A stretch of DNA of 64,000 nucleotides from Chitinophaga sp. XS-30 (GTDB lineage: Bacteria; Bacteroidota; Bacteroidia; Chitinophagales; Chitinophagaceae): positions 124,001 through 188,000 of the forward strand of contig NZ_CP043006.1 in assembly GCF_008086345.1 (NCBI RefSeq), given 5' to 3'. Numbering within the stretch: position 1 is the first letter of the stretch; each line of letters begins with the position of its first letter. This document shows, in pieces, positions 40,841-50,909 of the stretch. The position numbers were made by a program, and so were the translations under genes. The notes beneath the pieces were generated by a model that saw only the letters and a program-made list of their open reading frames with translations, had not been told where the DNA came from and searched no databases.

Positions 40841-41063
40841 ATTTATCAGGTTTAGTCAGTTAAATTTATCGAAGATTCGGCATTTATGAACATACTGTTG
40901 GATAAACGGCAGTATGGCTGGCCGGGCCGCCGTTGTGTCACTCCCTTCTGCGGCTGCTATGCTGACCGGGCTTCCGCTTTTCTTCCGGGGAGGGAAACCT
41001 GTGCAGCGCAGCGTTCCGGCCATTGCCGGGCAAAGAAACTGTCTTGTGAGCGCAGATAATTCG

Positions 41064-41071
41064 TAGGTTTG
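41064..41071 (+). promoter_or_regulatory. Bacteroidetes -7 promoter box
   Basis: TAGGTTTG matches the TANNTTTG consensus, 21 bp upstream of the ATG at 41093. A CTTG at about 41043 may serve as a weak -33 element. Confidence 0.45.
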
Positions 41072-41092
41072 CAGGGTTAAACGAATAAACTT

Positions 41093-41611
41093 ATGTCTTT
41101 TTCTTTCGGGCTGTTCCGTTTCCTTACGTATGGCAATATTTTCGTGGTCGGGCTTTTTATGTTACTGATGTTAATGGCTATGCTGATGGCGCCTTCCATG
41201 ACCTCCGTAGTGATCTCCCTGACCATATCAGGCGTTGTGCTTTACCATAATATCCTTTGTCTCCGGCTGCAGCGGAGCCTGCGGGACGCCACGCTTCCCC
41301 TGGGCAATAATTTTCCCACTATCCTGATCGTTATGAGTGTGCTGAGCTTTATTTACAGCAGTTTCGTATTCAGCATGGTCGTAGATATGGCAAGGGTGCC
41401 CATGGCGGATTTCCGTAAAATGGTGGTGACCGGCAACGTGCCGCAGGAGCAGGTAACGCCGGAGATGCTGGATGCGATCCGCCGGATCGTGCTGACGCTG
41501 TTCGGCATTCATGGCCTGGCCGTCGCGGCCAACTGCGTTCTGTCCAGCTTCTTCCTCAACAAATGGAAGAACGCACAGGAAGAAGAAAAAGATTCATTCC
41601 TTGATATATAA
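41093..41611 (+). CDS. Four-helix integral membrane protein, hypothetical
   Basis: A 172-residue protein with four hydrophobic segments (about 8-32, 36-58, 78-100 and 135-158). It starts MSFSFGLFRFLTYGNIFVVG and ends with a charged tail KNAQEEEKDSFLDI. No family is recognised. It precedes rarA by 14 bp on the same strand, so it may be co-transcribed with it. Confidence 0.7.
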   Translation: MSFSFGLFRFLTYGNIFVVGLFMLLMLMAMLMAPSMTSVVISLTISGVVLYHNILCLRLQRSLRDATLPLGNNFPTILIVMSVLSFIYSSFVFSMVVDMARVPMADFRKMVVTGNVPQEQVTPEMLDAIRRIVLTLFGIHGLAVAANCVLSSFFLNKWKNAQEEEKDSFLDI

Positions 41612-41625
41612 ACCCGAATCAGCCC

Positions 41626-42885
41626 ATGCGAGCACCTCTGGCGGAAAGATTGAGACCGGCGTCACTGCATGACCTGGTGGGACAGGAGCACCTGACCGGC
41701 CAGGGCAGCATCCTGCAAAAAGCGATACTACAGGGTAAAGTGCCTTCCATGATCCTCTGGGGGCCGCCGGGGGTGGGCAAAACCACCATCGCCAATATCA
41801 TCGCCAATTCCCTGCAGGTGCCTTTCTATACCCTCAGCGCTATTTCTTCCGGCGTGAAAGATATCCGGGAAGTGATAGATCTGGCCAAACAACGTCATGC
41901 CGTCCTGTTCATCGACGAGATACACCGGTTCAACAAATCCCAGCAGGATGCGCTCCTGGGCGCCGTGGAAAAAGGCATTATCACCCTGATCGGCGCCACC
42001 ACGGAAAATCCTTCCTTTGAAGTGAACGCGGCCCTGCTTTCCCGCTGCCAGGTATATGTGCTGAAGGCCCTCGGTGAAGAACAACTCCTGCAACTGCTGC
42101 AGCAGGCCATGCAGAAAGACGAATGGCTGGCCACGAAAAAGATCGAACTGAAAGAAACCGAAGCGCTGTTCAATATCGCCGGCGGCGATGCCCGCAAGCT
42201 GCTCAACCTTTTTGAGCTGGTCGTGGATACGCTGCAGGATGAAGAACTGATCCTGGTCACCAATGAAAAAGTGATGCAGATCGCGCAGCAGCGGGTAGCT
42301 ATTTATGATAAGACCGGCGAACAGCATTATGATATCGTTTCCGCTTTCATCAAATCCATCCGCGGCAGCGATCCTAATGCCGCTGTGTACTGGCTGGCCA
42401 GAATGATCGCGGGCGGAGAGGATGTAAAATTCATTGCACGGCGGCTGGTCATCCTGGCATCTGAAGATATCGGCAATGCCAATCCCAATGCCCTTTTGCT
42501 GGCTACCAGCTGCTTCCAGGCGGTGACGATGATCGGTCATCCGGAAGCGCGCATCATTCTGTCGCAATGCGCTACCTACCTGGCCTCCTCGCCCAAAAGC
42601 AATGCTTCCTACATGGCAATCGGCGCGGCCCAGGGCCTTGTGTCCCAAACGGGCGATCTTCCCGTGCCATTGCATATCCGCAACGCCCCTACGAAGCTGA
42701 TGAAACAGCAGGGCTATGGAAAAGGATATGAATATTCTCACAGCTACGAAAACAATTTCTCTCAGCAGGAATACCTGCCGGATGCCATCAAAGGCACCAA
42801 ACTCTACGATCCGGGAAAAAATGCGCGGGAGGATGAATTGCGGAAATACCTGAAACAACTCTGGAAAGAGAAATACGGGTATTGA
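41626..42885 (+). CDS. rarA: Replication-associated recombination protein A (RarA/MgsA AAA ATPase)
   Basis: A 419-residue AAA+ protein. Walker A is MILWGPPGVGKTTIANIIAN (about 41-60), Walker B is AVLFIDEIHRFNKSQQDALL, sensor 1 IGATTENPSF and the arginine finger region NAALLSRCQVYVL. The C-terminal part has the RarA-specific domain (IKSIRGSDPNAAVYWLARMI; GYEYSHSYENNFSQQEYLP). It acts at stalled replication forks. Length matches the family. Confidence 0.95.
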   Translation: MRAPLAERLRPASLHDLVGQEHLTGQGSILQKAILQGKVPSMILWGPPGVGKTTIANIIANSLQVPFYTLSAISSGVKDIREVIDLAKQRHAVLFIDEIHRFNKSQQDALLGAVEKGIITLIGATTENPSFEVNAALLSRCQVYVLKALGEEQLLQLLQQAMQKDEWLATKKIELKETEALFNIAGGDARKLLNLFELVVDTLQDEELILVTNEKVMQIAQQRVAIYDKTGEQHYDIVSAFIKSIRGSDPNAAVYWLARMIAGGEDVKFIARRLVILASEDIGNANPNALLLATSCFQAVTMIGHPEARIILSQCATYLASSPKSNASYMAIGAAQGLVSQTGDLPVPLHIRNAPTKLMKQQGYGKGYEYSHSYENNFSQQEYLPDAIKGTKLYDPGKNAREDELRKYLKQLWKEKYGY

Positions 42886-42911
42886 AGCTGATGCAGGCGG
42901 GGCGCAAGCGG

Positions 42912-45302
42912 TTACTTCTCCTTGTCCAGTATCTCAAAAGTCAATTGCACCTGTTCGCCTTCGTCATCAACGATGGTCAGGGTATGCCTGCCTGCGGCGG
43001 GGCGCATGGGCATCTGGTGAAAATCGGTGGTAACACCTGCGAACACATTATCGAGGTGCCAGAATATCCTCGTGCCGGAATGGCGGTGCGTGGCCCTGAA
43101 CACCGTCTGGCCTCTTGTACCATCCAGCTCTACCGGCACATATATCTTCGCATTCGGCCGCGGGTAGATCAGCTCCATGGACCGGCCCTGCGCCGCTTCT
43201 CCCTGGCAGCCGGGCTTGTAAGGCGGTAAGGGCTGGTAACTGTGGCGGGACCGGTAATAATGCTCCATCGCCGGTGGCAATACGAACCAGGATTTATGTT
43301 GCATCAGATGCGGCGGTTCACAGTCTGCCGTTACCCGGTAACGCCCTGTGGCGTCCAGATGTACCAGCTGGTGGTAGGGGCATGCGGCGGAGCGAAGACC
43401 GGCCGCGGGTACGGCCAGTGTATCCCTGTCTTCACAATGTTCCCCCGCGCGGTATCCGCTTTGGCGGCAGACGGCGATTTTCCGCAATTTGCCGGCGGGC
43501 GCTTCGAAGGTACCGGCAGTATGCAACAAACGGAATATGTCGAACATCACCGGCGCGGCGGTGGAAACACCGGTCAGTCCCGGCCTCCCCTCTCCGTCCG
43601 CATTACCTATCCATACGCCCACAACGTGCTGTGGCGTTACCCCGATCGCCCATCCATCCCTGAAACCGAAGCTGGTACCGGTTTTCCAGGCGATCCTCCT
43701 GGATGAGGAGAATTGCTGCCACAGGAATTCCTCACCAGGGCGCATCACTTCTTCCATCGCCTGGAAGGCATACCATATGGCGCCCGCGTCCAGCAGTCCG
43801 TGTAAAGCGGGAGCCTGCCGGGAAGGCAGGGTAAGATCTGGCTGGTATCCGGGCGGATGAAAATCGTCTGCATCATATTTGCCGTTGTATTGCTCCAGGT
43901 GCAGCATGGTGCGGGCCAGGCTGGCATAAATGCCGGCCAGCTCCCACAGCGAGGTTTCACCGCCGCCCAATATCATCGACAGGCCATAGTGGGATGCTGG
44001 TTTGCTCATAGTGGTCATCCCCAGTTTCCGCAACAGCAACAGGAAGCGCTCTGGACGGTATTGCTGCAGCAAACGCACAGCCGGGATATTCAGTGAACGG
44101 GCCAGCGCCTGCGATGCAGGCACGGCGCCGTCGTACTCCAGGTCGAAGTTCTGCGGCACGTACCCGCCCATTTGTGTAGGCACGTCAGGCACCAGGGCAT
44201 GCGGCAACAGCAGGCCGTCGCTCAGCATGGCGGCGTAGAGCAGCGGTTTCAGGGTGCTGCCCGGACTTCTCGGCGCCTGTATCACGTCCACATAACTTTC
44301 CAGTTCAGGATCTCCCGGATCGTACACATTCCCGACGTAAGCGAGTGCCAGTCCGGTTTCCACATCCAGTACGAGAGCGGCGGCATTATTGATGCCGTTG
44401 GCCTTGAGCTGGTGATGATGACGCAGCAGGATGTCATTTACATTTTCCTGCAGCTCGCCGTCCAGCGAGGAGCGCAGGCGTGTAGGCGCATCCGTTGGCC
44501 GCTTGCGGAAACCGGCCCTGAAATGGTCGAGCAGATGCGGGGCCAGTTGCGGAAGGGGATGCGGTTTGTCCGGCAGCGGCTCGGCGCATGACAAAGCAAA
44601 GGTGGTGCTGTCTATCGTACCGTTTTGCCGCAATTTCTCCAGCAGTTCGTTTCGTTTATGGAAAAGCGTTCCCCTGTTCCTGCCGGGATGGATCAATGCC
44701 GGACTGTTGGGCAGTACGGCCAGGGTGGCGGTTTCCGCCCAGGAAAGCTGATGGGCGCTGCGGCCATAATACCGCCAGGCCGCGGCTTCCAGCCCTACCA
44801 CATTACCGCCGAAGGGGGCGTTGCCTGCGTATAGGGCCAGGATGCTTTTTTTGGAATACGAGCATTCCAGCCGGGTGGCCATCACCATTTCAATCATTTT
44901 CTGCCACAGGTTGCGGGGCTTGTTGCGGTGCAGGCGGATCACCTGCATGGTGATGGTACTGGCGCCGCTGACCACCCTGCCCCCGGCGATATTCTGTTTG
45001 ATGGCCCTGCCGAGCGACAGCGGATCTATGCCCCAATGGTAATAAAAGCGCTTGTCCTCATAAGCCAGGATACATTTTTCAAACTTCTCCGGCACCGCTT
45101 TGCCTGCCGGGAAACGCCACTGACCATCAGCGGCAATGGTAGCGCCAAGCAGCTGCCCTTTGCTGTCTTCCAGCACAAAGGAAGTGGGGGAACGGAAGAG
45201 CTTGCGTGGCAGCATGAAACCATACGCGATCAGCAATGCCGCCAGTATGCCCAGCCGCCACTTCCTTTTGATCACCCATTGCCTGAAGCGCTTCCAATGC
45301 AT
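42912..45302 (-). CDS. pbpC: Penicillin-binding protein 1C (bifunctional glycosyltransferase/transpeptidase)
   Basis: A 796-residue protein. An N-terminal membrane anchor (about 15-35) is followed by the GT51 glycosyltransferase (EDKRFYYHWGIDPLSLGRAI, with catalytic Glu in ILAYEDKRF, and SGASTITMQVIRL). The transpeptidase has SPGSTLKPLLYAAM (Ser nucleophile), S-x-N in SLNIPAVRLL and KTGTSFGFRDGWAIG. The C-terminal domain is BiPBP_C-like (IYPRPNAKIYVPVELDGTRG). It lies 9 bp after the alpha-2-macroglobulin-like gene; this pair is conserved in many Gram-negatives, where the macroglobulin may protect a cell under PBP1C repair. Confidence 0.94.
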   Translation of the reverse strand: MHWKRFRQWVIKRKWRLGILAALLIAYGFMLPRKLFRSPTSFVLEDSKGQLLGATIAADGQWRFPAGKAVPEKFEKCILAYEDKRFYYHWGIDPLSLGRAIKQNIAGGRVVSGASTITMQVIRLHRNKPRNLWQKMIEMVMATRLECSYSKKSILALYAGNAPFGGNVVGLEAAAWRYYGRSAHQLSWAETATLAVLPNSPALIHPGRNRGTLFHKRNELLEKLRQNGTIDSTTFALSCAEPLPDKPHPLPQLAPHLLDHFRAGFRKRPTDAPTRLRSSLDGELQENVNDILLRHHHQLKANGINNAAALVLDVETGLALAYVGNVYDPGDPELESYVDVIQAPRSPGSTLKPLLYAAMLSDGLLLPHALVPDVPTQMGGYVPQNFDLEYDGAVPASQALARSLNIPAVRLLQQYRPERFLLLLRKLGMTTMSKPASHYGLSMILGGGETSLWELAGIYASLARTMLHLEQYNGKYDADDFHPPGYQPDLTLPSRQAPALHGLLDAGAIWYAFQAMEEVMRPGEEFLWQQFSSSRRIAWKTGTSFGFRDGWAIGVTPQHVVGVWIGNADGEGRPGLTGVSTAAPVMFDIFRLLHTAGTFEAPAGKLRKIAVCRQSGYRAGEHCEDRDTLAVPAAGLRSAACPYHQLVHLDATGRYRVTADCEPPHLMQHKSWFVLPPAMEHYYRSRHSYQPLPPYKPGCQGEAAQGRSMELIYPRPNAKIYVPVELDGTRGQTVFRATHRHSGTRIFWHLDNVFAGVTTDFHQMPMRPAAGRHTLTIVDDEGEQVQLTFEILDKEK

Positions 45303-45311
45303 AAGTTCTGT

Positions 45312-46344
45312 TTACTTCACGACTTCCACCCACTTGCCGGGAGCAAAGGCATGTATCGTATTGTCATACATCGCTTCGCAGGAGGTGGCGGGAAGATAAT
45401 ACCTGCCGAGGTACGCAGCGTTCAGCAGTACCCGGTAGGTGACGCTGCGGTTCTCTTCCAGGTTGAAATAGGTGTACACCCTGTCGTCCCGGATATCCTG
45501 GTAGGTGTATGGGGATGAACGCATAACGCTGTCATTGCCCATCAGCCTTGTATTGATGATCTCCCATCCGGAGGGGAATACCTGTGAAAGGGCCATTTGC
45601 TCGTAATAACCGCGCTTTCCGGGGTTCCTCAGGGTAACCGTGGCTACGAAGTCAGTGCCCTGTTTCAGTTGCCCGGGATCCAGCTGCTGGCCGTTCCTGC
45701 TGGTGTATTGCACCTGCATGCCCAACACGTCAGGGTTATTCTCCGCATATGGATTTGTTCCCGCTTCAGGCTGGCCTCTCAAAATGAGACGGGCATACAG
45801 TACGTTCTGTCCCTTGTTCTGCAGTTGCAGCTGGCCATCTGTGTTTTTGAATGCCACCGGCGTTTGCGATACATAGGAAGCGCTGTTCACATCGCCGCCT
45901 GTTCCATTCAGTTTGTATGTGTAGGTCATTTTGCCGCCGGCTTTGTTCACCCCGCAATAATTGGCGATGGCGATGAGCGAGAAGGCGGTGGTCTGCGTAC
46001 TGTACCAGGTATCCTGACCGAGACGGGCGGCCACCTGCCGGAGCAGCTCATTGGCGGTATTGCGCTGGCCCATGATCGTCAGGATTTCAAGGATCATAGC
46101 TTTATCCCGCAGGTCGGACCCGAAGGTGCCGCCCATCTGCGTATAAGGTTCTACGTTAGTGTTTAGTCCTTTAATGAGACTGTTGGCCGCTTCCGTTTGT
46201 CCGGCCAGCTTGTATGCCCCGGCCAGCCGCCATTTGGCGGCAACGGACAGGTACTGGAATGCTTTCAGGCGGTTCATGGCGCCCAGCTCCGGTGTTTTTG
46301 CCATGGCCAGGAGATATAACCGGTATGCCTGTACGAGATCTCCA
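45312..46344 (-). pseudogene. C-terminal part of the alpha-2-macroglobulin gene, shifted frame
   Basis: This frame continues the larger ORF upstream. Reading from 46343, the protein runs RGDLVQAYRLYLLAMAKTPE then LGAMNRLKAFQYL, the standard continuation of bacterial alpha-2-macroglobulins, and then the receptor-binding-like end (AYLGRYYLPATSCEAMYDNT, IHAFAPGKWVEVVK). It opens without its own start signal; an internal ATG at 46302-46304 is fortuitous. Together with the upstream 1513 residues the full protein would be about 1850 residues, the normal length. The break lies at about 46340-46353. Confidence 0.82.
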
Positions 46345-49300
46345 CGCGATGTAGTTATAGCTGCTCGGGCTCCAGCTTACGGCCTTGTTGCGCTGGAATT
46401 TCTTCCAGAGGTCCAGGAAACCGGCGGGTAACGCATATCCTCTTGCCTGCGCTTCCAGCATGAAATGCCCAACGTAGTTGGTGCTCCATTCATCCGCTGT
46501 TGTGGCGCCCGGCCAGTAACCGAGGCCGCCGTTCGTCAGCTGGAAGCCTTTCAGGCGGTTCAGCCCGGCTTTCACATTCCGTTCTATCTCTGCCGTCCGT
46601 TTTTCACTCAGGTCCATCAACTGGGACAATGCCAGCTGCGGGAATACAGCGGAAGTGGTCTGTTCCACACAACCATGCGGATAGCGGATGAGGTATTGCA
46701 GCCGTTTATCCAGGTTCATGGCGGGAATGGTAGATACTTCCAGTACGCCGCTGTTTGTGCCGGCCATACCCACGGCTTTGAAGTCCGTATTCCAGGAAGT
46801 GCCGGGCTCCAGTGTTTTTTCTATGACATTGGTGAGATAAGGGTTCGGGTTCCGCACATCCAGCTCTATCTCTTCTTCCGCCTTTTCCTTTCCGCTGGTA
46901 GCGGTGACCCTGAACTTGCCGATACCTGTCTTCGAACGGATCTTCACATCAAAATATACCATTTGCTCCCCGGGCTGCGGGAAGTTCACTTCTTTCGTAC
47001 TTTCTCCCACCACTTCAAAGAAGGCATTGGAGGCCAGGGTAACACTGGCTTTGCGTACCTGCGGTTCCAGGCCGAATACGGTTACCGGCAGCTGTATGGT
47101 TTCGCCGGGCCCCAGCACCCGTGGCACTGTTGCCAGCAGCATCAGCGGTTTTTTAACGGCCGCGGTCTTATCCGCGGAGCCATACGCGCCATCCTGGCCG
47201 GCTACAACCATTGCTTTGACGGACCCGATGTATGGCGGCAGCTTGAACTGATGCGTTCTTTTCTCTCCTTTTTTCAACGCGAACGGCCCCATGAACACCA
47301 CCACCGGTTTAAAGCGGTTGGCTTTTGCCGCGCTGGCATTTTTATTCAGCCCTTCGTCCCCGCCAATGCTCAGGATACGTTCCAGGTCCGCACCCCAGGC
47401 ACCTAACACATAATCGAACAGGTCCCAGGTCTTTACACCCAGCGCCTCACGCGCATAGAAAACGCTGTGAGCATCCGGTGTTTTAAAGCGGGTAAGGTCC
47501 AGCAACCCTTCATCCACCACAGCAATCGTATAGGTCATGGCCTTGCCGCCGGTTTCGGAAACGGTGATGGCGGCCTCCGTCTCGGGCCGCAGCGTGGCAG
47601 GCAGGCTGATAGCGGGTTTCAGGATGGTATTCGGGTCTTCTACCAGGATGGGAATGGTACCGTACATGCGGATGGGCAGATCATTGGCTGTCTGCGCATG
47701 CGGCTGCAGCAGGCTGACGTTCACATAGATGTTGGGCGCCATGCTTTTATCTGCTTTGAAGCGGTACACCGTCTGCCCGGCTGTTGTATTGATCCAGTCC
47801 GTTTTCAACACCCTGCTGCCGGATTCTATACTGATGAGGCCCCTGCCGCCTTCGGCACTGGGAATGGTCAGCGTGATCTCGTCCCCTGCGTTATACTTTG
47901 TTTTGTCCGACGTAAAAACGAGCATGGCGGCTTCCGCAGGATTTTCTTTCTGCAGCCGTTCGGCATAGCTGGGCCAGTCGATATACACAGATTGGCCGGT
48001 GATATGGCCGCTTTCCAGGTCTTTCACCCGAACGAGGTAACGCCCCCACTCCGGCTGGCGGATCAGCAGCGGGTACATCCCTTTGCCGTTCTGCAGCGGG
48101 ATGGTCTTTTTATCCAGCAGCTGATTGTAATTATCGTTCGTGAAATTGCTCAGGTCGTTCTCATTCTCATCCCACCACCAGCGCCAGCGCACTTTATACA
48201 GCTCTACCTGCACTTTGCGGTTGCCGCTGAGCAGTTTGCCATTGGCATCCACATTCACGATGCTTACCTGGTGTACTTTGTCCGTTACCAGCATGCCGGT
48301 AAGCCGGTCCCCTTCCGGAATGCTGACGCCTGCGTAGGAATCGAACACATGATAGGGCATGGAAAAGTTATCGATACTGAAATCGCCGCCCGGCTCAAAT
48401 ACCTTCACTTCAAAATTCGCCCGCAATACGCCCGGTGCGCGTTCTCCCACCGGAATATTGACCGGTACAGGGGCAGCGCCGCTTTCGTTCAGCGCTCCTT
48501 CAAAGATCGTTTTGTTCTCTGTATTGAAACTGGTCGTCGGATCATCGAAATGATAGCTGTCGAATTTCGGGAACACAGTGGTCTGCGAGCGGAGGGATAC
48601 ATCCACCTTGGCTTTGAGATGCTGTGCCGTGGCGCCGAAGAGCCATGCGGCGGTGAGTGTGCCTTTTGGCGCTTCCTTTCTGATCAGCGCGGGCTGATTG
48701 CCAAAATCCAGCTTTACTTTCAGGCGATTGGGCTTCACGGTTTCTATGCGCAGGTTCCGGGAGAATACCGCGCCGCCTACTTTAACCTTTGCCAGCCAGC
48801 TGCCGGTAGGCGCTTCCGGCTCCGTCAGCGTCTGGAAATTATAGAACCCGTTCAGGGATTCATGCTGATTGATCCTTTTATACAGCTGCCCTTTCGGGTT
48901 GTACAGTTCCAGTACCACAGGATGTTTGGGCGGCAGCTTATTGTCCTTGTCTTCCAGCAGGAAGGTGAGGAACAGGGAGTCGCCGGGCCGCCATACGCCG
49001 CGTTCGCCATACAGGAACCCTTTCATGCCCTGCTGCACCTCTTCCCCTTTCACATCAAAGCGGCTGAGCGGCAGGGAACTGCCGTCATCCAGCTTTAAAT
49101 ATCCCCTTTCATTGTCCCTTTTGGCGATGAGCATATACGGTTTGCGTTTCAGCTCAAACTGCGCGAACCCGTCACCATCGCTTTTGGTGCTGAAGATCAC
49201 CTGCTGCTGATAGTCGAGCAACAGGAGGTCTACACCGGAGAGCGGTTTGGCATCCCGTATATCCGTTACCGCTACCATCATGCTGTTGTCATTCCCCCGC

Positions 49301-50883
49301 TTCGCAATAAGGCCGATATTGGAGGAAATGATATTGCGGGAAGCCCAGCGCTGTTTATTATAGTAAGAGTTGGTGCAGGGATCATCGCGCTCGGACCAGC
49401 TGTAACCATACGGGTAATAACTGTCGTACCGCCGCCAGAATGCATCGTCTTCATCAATTTTCTCCCCGTAATAGTATTCATCATCTTCATAGCTGCTTTC
49501 CTGCTGCCCGGCCGCGGTTGTGCCCTTGCAGGAATAGAGCGCATAGTCCCTGCGGAAACCGATCGTTACCCGGTAAATGGCGCCGGGCTCGGTTTTTACA
49601 AGGTTTTCCAGGTCTAAACTGAATCTCGTCCGTTTATGCAGGTCCAGCGACTTGTCTGTATCCAGCCGGATGGTCTTCTGTACTACGGGTTTGGCTACAC
49701 GCCTCAGTTCTTCATCCCCGTTGAGGTTATTCCGTTGCAGGTATTGCGGTACATTGCTCTCGTAGATCTTCATCACCATAACATCTACCGCCTTCAGCCC
49801 CACGGCCTCGAAAGGCATGGCCAGCTTGCCGCTTTGCGGCATGATCACTCCTTTGCCCGGAATGCTGACGGAGGGAAGGCGGTTCTCGAACGTTACGCTG
49901 GCGGTGAAAGTTTTGTCCAGCCGGTCTTCAAATGCATTTAGGATACCTTCGTTCACCACTACGGAGTAGTTGCCTTCCAGCCGGTCCGGTGCATATACCC
50001 TTACTTCACTGCCATCAATGGTATAGCGCAATTCGCTGACGCCACCGATCCCGATCAGCCCTTCCAGGTTCTGGCTCATGTTGATGGGACAGGAGAATTG
50101 TACCAGCACGCATTCTTCCGGATCATAAACGGCTTTGATATCCAATACCTTGAAATCCCCGATGGCCGGTACTTCGATGGTTGCCGAATTTTTTTCTTCC
50201 GCGCCTATCGGCTGACCGTTCCAGGATATCGTCAACTGCTGGGGTGTCTGCTGCCGCACGATATTGCCGATGGTGAAGGTATAACTGCGGTTGGCCACAT
50301 CATGCTGCCAGGTGATATTTGTTTTATCGCCGGAATATTTTGTGGTGATGAGTTTTTCCACAGCCTGCACATCTTCCGCATCCGCAGTGGACACGGTACC
50401 GGAAAAGGTCATGCGCTCTGTGCTGGTGCCGGCGGACCGGAGGCCATTGAGCACCACATCGAAAGATGGCGGGATCACCTGGAAATCAAACTTGAATTTC
50501 TCCAGTTTTGCCGGGACCTCCATGATCTTGCCGAGATGGAAAACGGCTTCGTATTTTTTCCCGGGCTCCAGGTTCTGGTCCGGCCGGAACTCCACGGTCG
50601 TGGCATCCAGCCAGTAAGCCTTTCCCTTGATGGACGGAGAGAAGGAGAACACTTCTTCTTTCAGGGCTTCATTCTGCGTATGCGTGATGTTCACTTCCCC
50701 CGCCAGTTGTACACGGATGGCGCTTTGTTTGGAAATGATGCCCGTTGTATAGGCTTCGATGTACTTTGCGAAAGCCGGGTCAATTTCTTTGGCGCTGCTG
50801 CCGCAGGCTGTTATCAGTGCGGACAGGCCGAGGCTTAACAACAAACAGGACAGGATTAAATACCGCTTGTTAAGGTGCATCAT
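46171..50883 (-). CDS. Alpha-2-macroglobulin family protein, frameshifted near the C-terminus
   Basis: A 1570-residue ORF. Lipoprotein signal (LLSLGLSALITAC), MG-type domains, a bait-like region and a thioester motif in RYPHGCVEQTTSAVFPQLAL. After about residue 1514 (NYIAW) the frame no longer makes sense: the last 56 residues are Arg/Gly-rich nonsense, while the proper sequence continues in the next frame (RGDLVQAYRLY). A one-base insertion in the wild-type frame, or a sequencing error, explains this. Such proteins trap proteases in the periplasm and are encoded beside pbpC, as here. If the frameshift is real the trap is probably inactive. Confidence 0.88.
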   Translation of the reverse strand: MMHLNKRYLILSCLLLSLGLSALITACGSSAKEIDPAFAKYIEAYTTGIISKQSAIRVQLAGEVNITHTQNEALKEEVFSFSPSIKGKAYWLDATTVEFRPDQNLEPGKKYEAVFHLGKIMEVPAKLEKFKFDFQVIPPSFDVVLNGLRSAGTSTERMTFSGTVSTADAEDVQAVEKLITTKYSGDKTNITWQHDVANRSYTFTIGNIVRQQTPQQLTISWNGQPIGAEEKNSATIEVPAIGDFKVLDIKAVYDPEECVLVQFSCPINMSQNLEGLIGIGGVSELRYTIDGSEVRVYAPDRLEGNYSVVVNEGILNAFEDRLDKTFTASVTFENRLPSVSIPGKGVIMPQSGKLAMPFEAVGLKAVDVMVMKIYESNVPQYLQRNNLNGDEELRRVAKPVVQKTIRLDTDKSLDLHKRTRFSLDLENLVKTEPGAIYRVTIGFRRDYALYSCKGTTAAGQQESSYEDDEYYYGEKIDEDDAFWRRYDSYYPYGYSWSERDDPCTNSYYNKQRWASRNIISSNIGLIAKRGNDNSMMVAVTDIRDAKPLSGVDLLLLDYQQQVIFSTKSDGDGFAQFELKRKPYMLIAKRDNERGYLKLDDGSSLPLSRFDVKGEEVQQGMKGFLYGERGVWRPGDSLFLTFLLEDKDNKLPPKHPVVLELYNPKGQLYKRINQHESLNGFYNFQTLTEPEAPTGSWLAKVKVGGAVFSRNLRIETVKPNRLKVKLDFGNQPALIRKEAPKGTLTAAWLFGATAQHLKAKVDVSLRSQTTVFPKFDSYHFDDPTTSFNTENKTIFEGALNESGAAPVPVNIPVGERAPGVLRANFEVKVFEPGGDFSIDNFSMPYHVFDSYAGVSIPEGDRLTGMLVTDKVHQVSIVNVDANGKLLSGNRKVQVELYKVRWRWWWDENENDLSNFTNDNYNQLLDKKTIPLQNGKGMYPLLIRQPEWGRYLVRVKDLESGHITGQSVYIDWPSYAERLQKENPAEAAMLVFTSDKTKYNAGDEITLTIPSAEGGRGLISIESGSRVLKTDWINTTAGQTVYRFKADKSMAPNIYVNVSLLQPHAQTANDLPIRMYGTIPILVEDPNTILKPAISLPATLRPETEAAITVSETGGKAMTYTIAVVDEGLLDLTRFKTPDAHSVFYAREALGVKTWDLFDYVLGAWGADLERILSIGGDEGLNKNASAAKANRFKPVVVFMGPFALKKGEKRTHQFKLPPYIGSVKAMVVAGQDGAYGSADKTAAVKKPLMLLATVPRVLGPGETIQLPVTVFGLEPQVRKASVTLASNAFFEVVGESTKEVNFPQPGEQMVYFDVKIRSKTGIGKFRVTATSGKEKAEEEIELDVRNPNPYLTNVIEKTLEPGTSWNTDFKAVGMAGTNSGVLEVSTIPAMNLDKRLQYLIRYPHGCVEQTTSAVFPQLALSQLMDLSEKRTAEIERNVKAGLNRLKGFQLTNGGLGYWPGATTADEWSTNYVGHFMLEAQARGYALPAGFLDLWKKFQRNKAVSWSPSSYNYIAWRSRTGIPVISPGHGKNTGAGRHEPPESIPVPVRCRQMAAGRGIQAGRTNGSGQQSH

Positions 50884-50909
50884 GAGGTTTGGTTTAGGAC
50901 TGGCTAAAG

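Noticed and set aside
39608..40855. 415-residue plus-strand ORF
   Set aside because: It lies wholly antisense to the M13 peptidase gene, is His/Arg/Phe-rich, and has no domain; a shadow of a GC-rich gene.
41728..42858. 376-residue minus-strand ORF
   Set aside because: Antisense to rarA with no recognisable motif.
45312..46304. Separate 330-residue gene
   Set aside because: Its sequence is the direct continuation of the upstream alpha-2-macroglobulin in another frame; treated as the split C-terminal part.
47467..49098. 543-residue plus-strand ORF
   Set aside because: Antisense to the alpha-2-macroglobulin gene; composition typical of a shadow frame.
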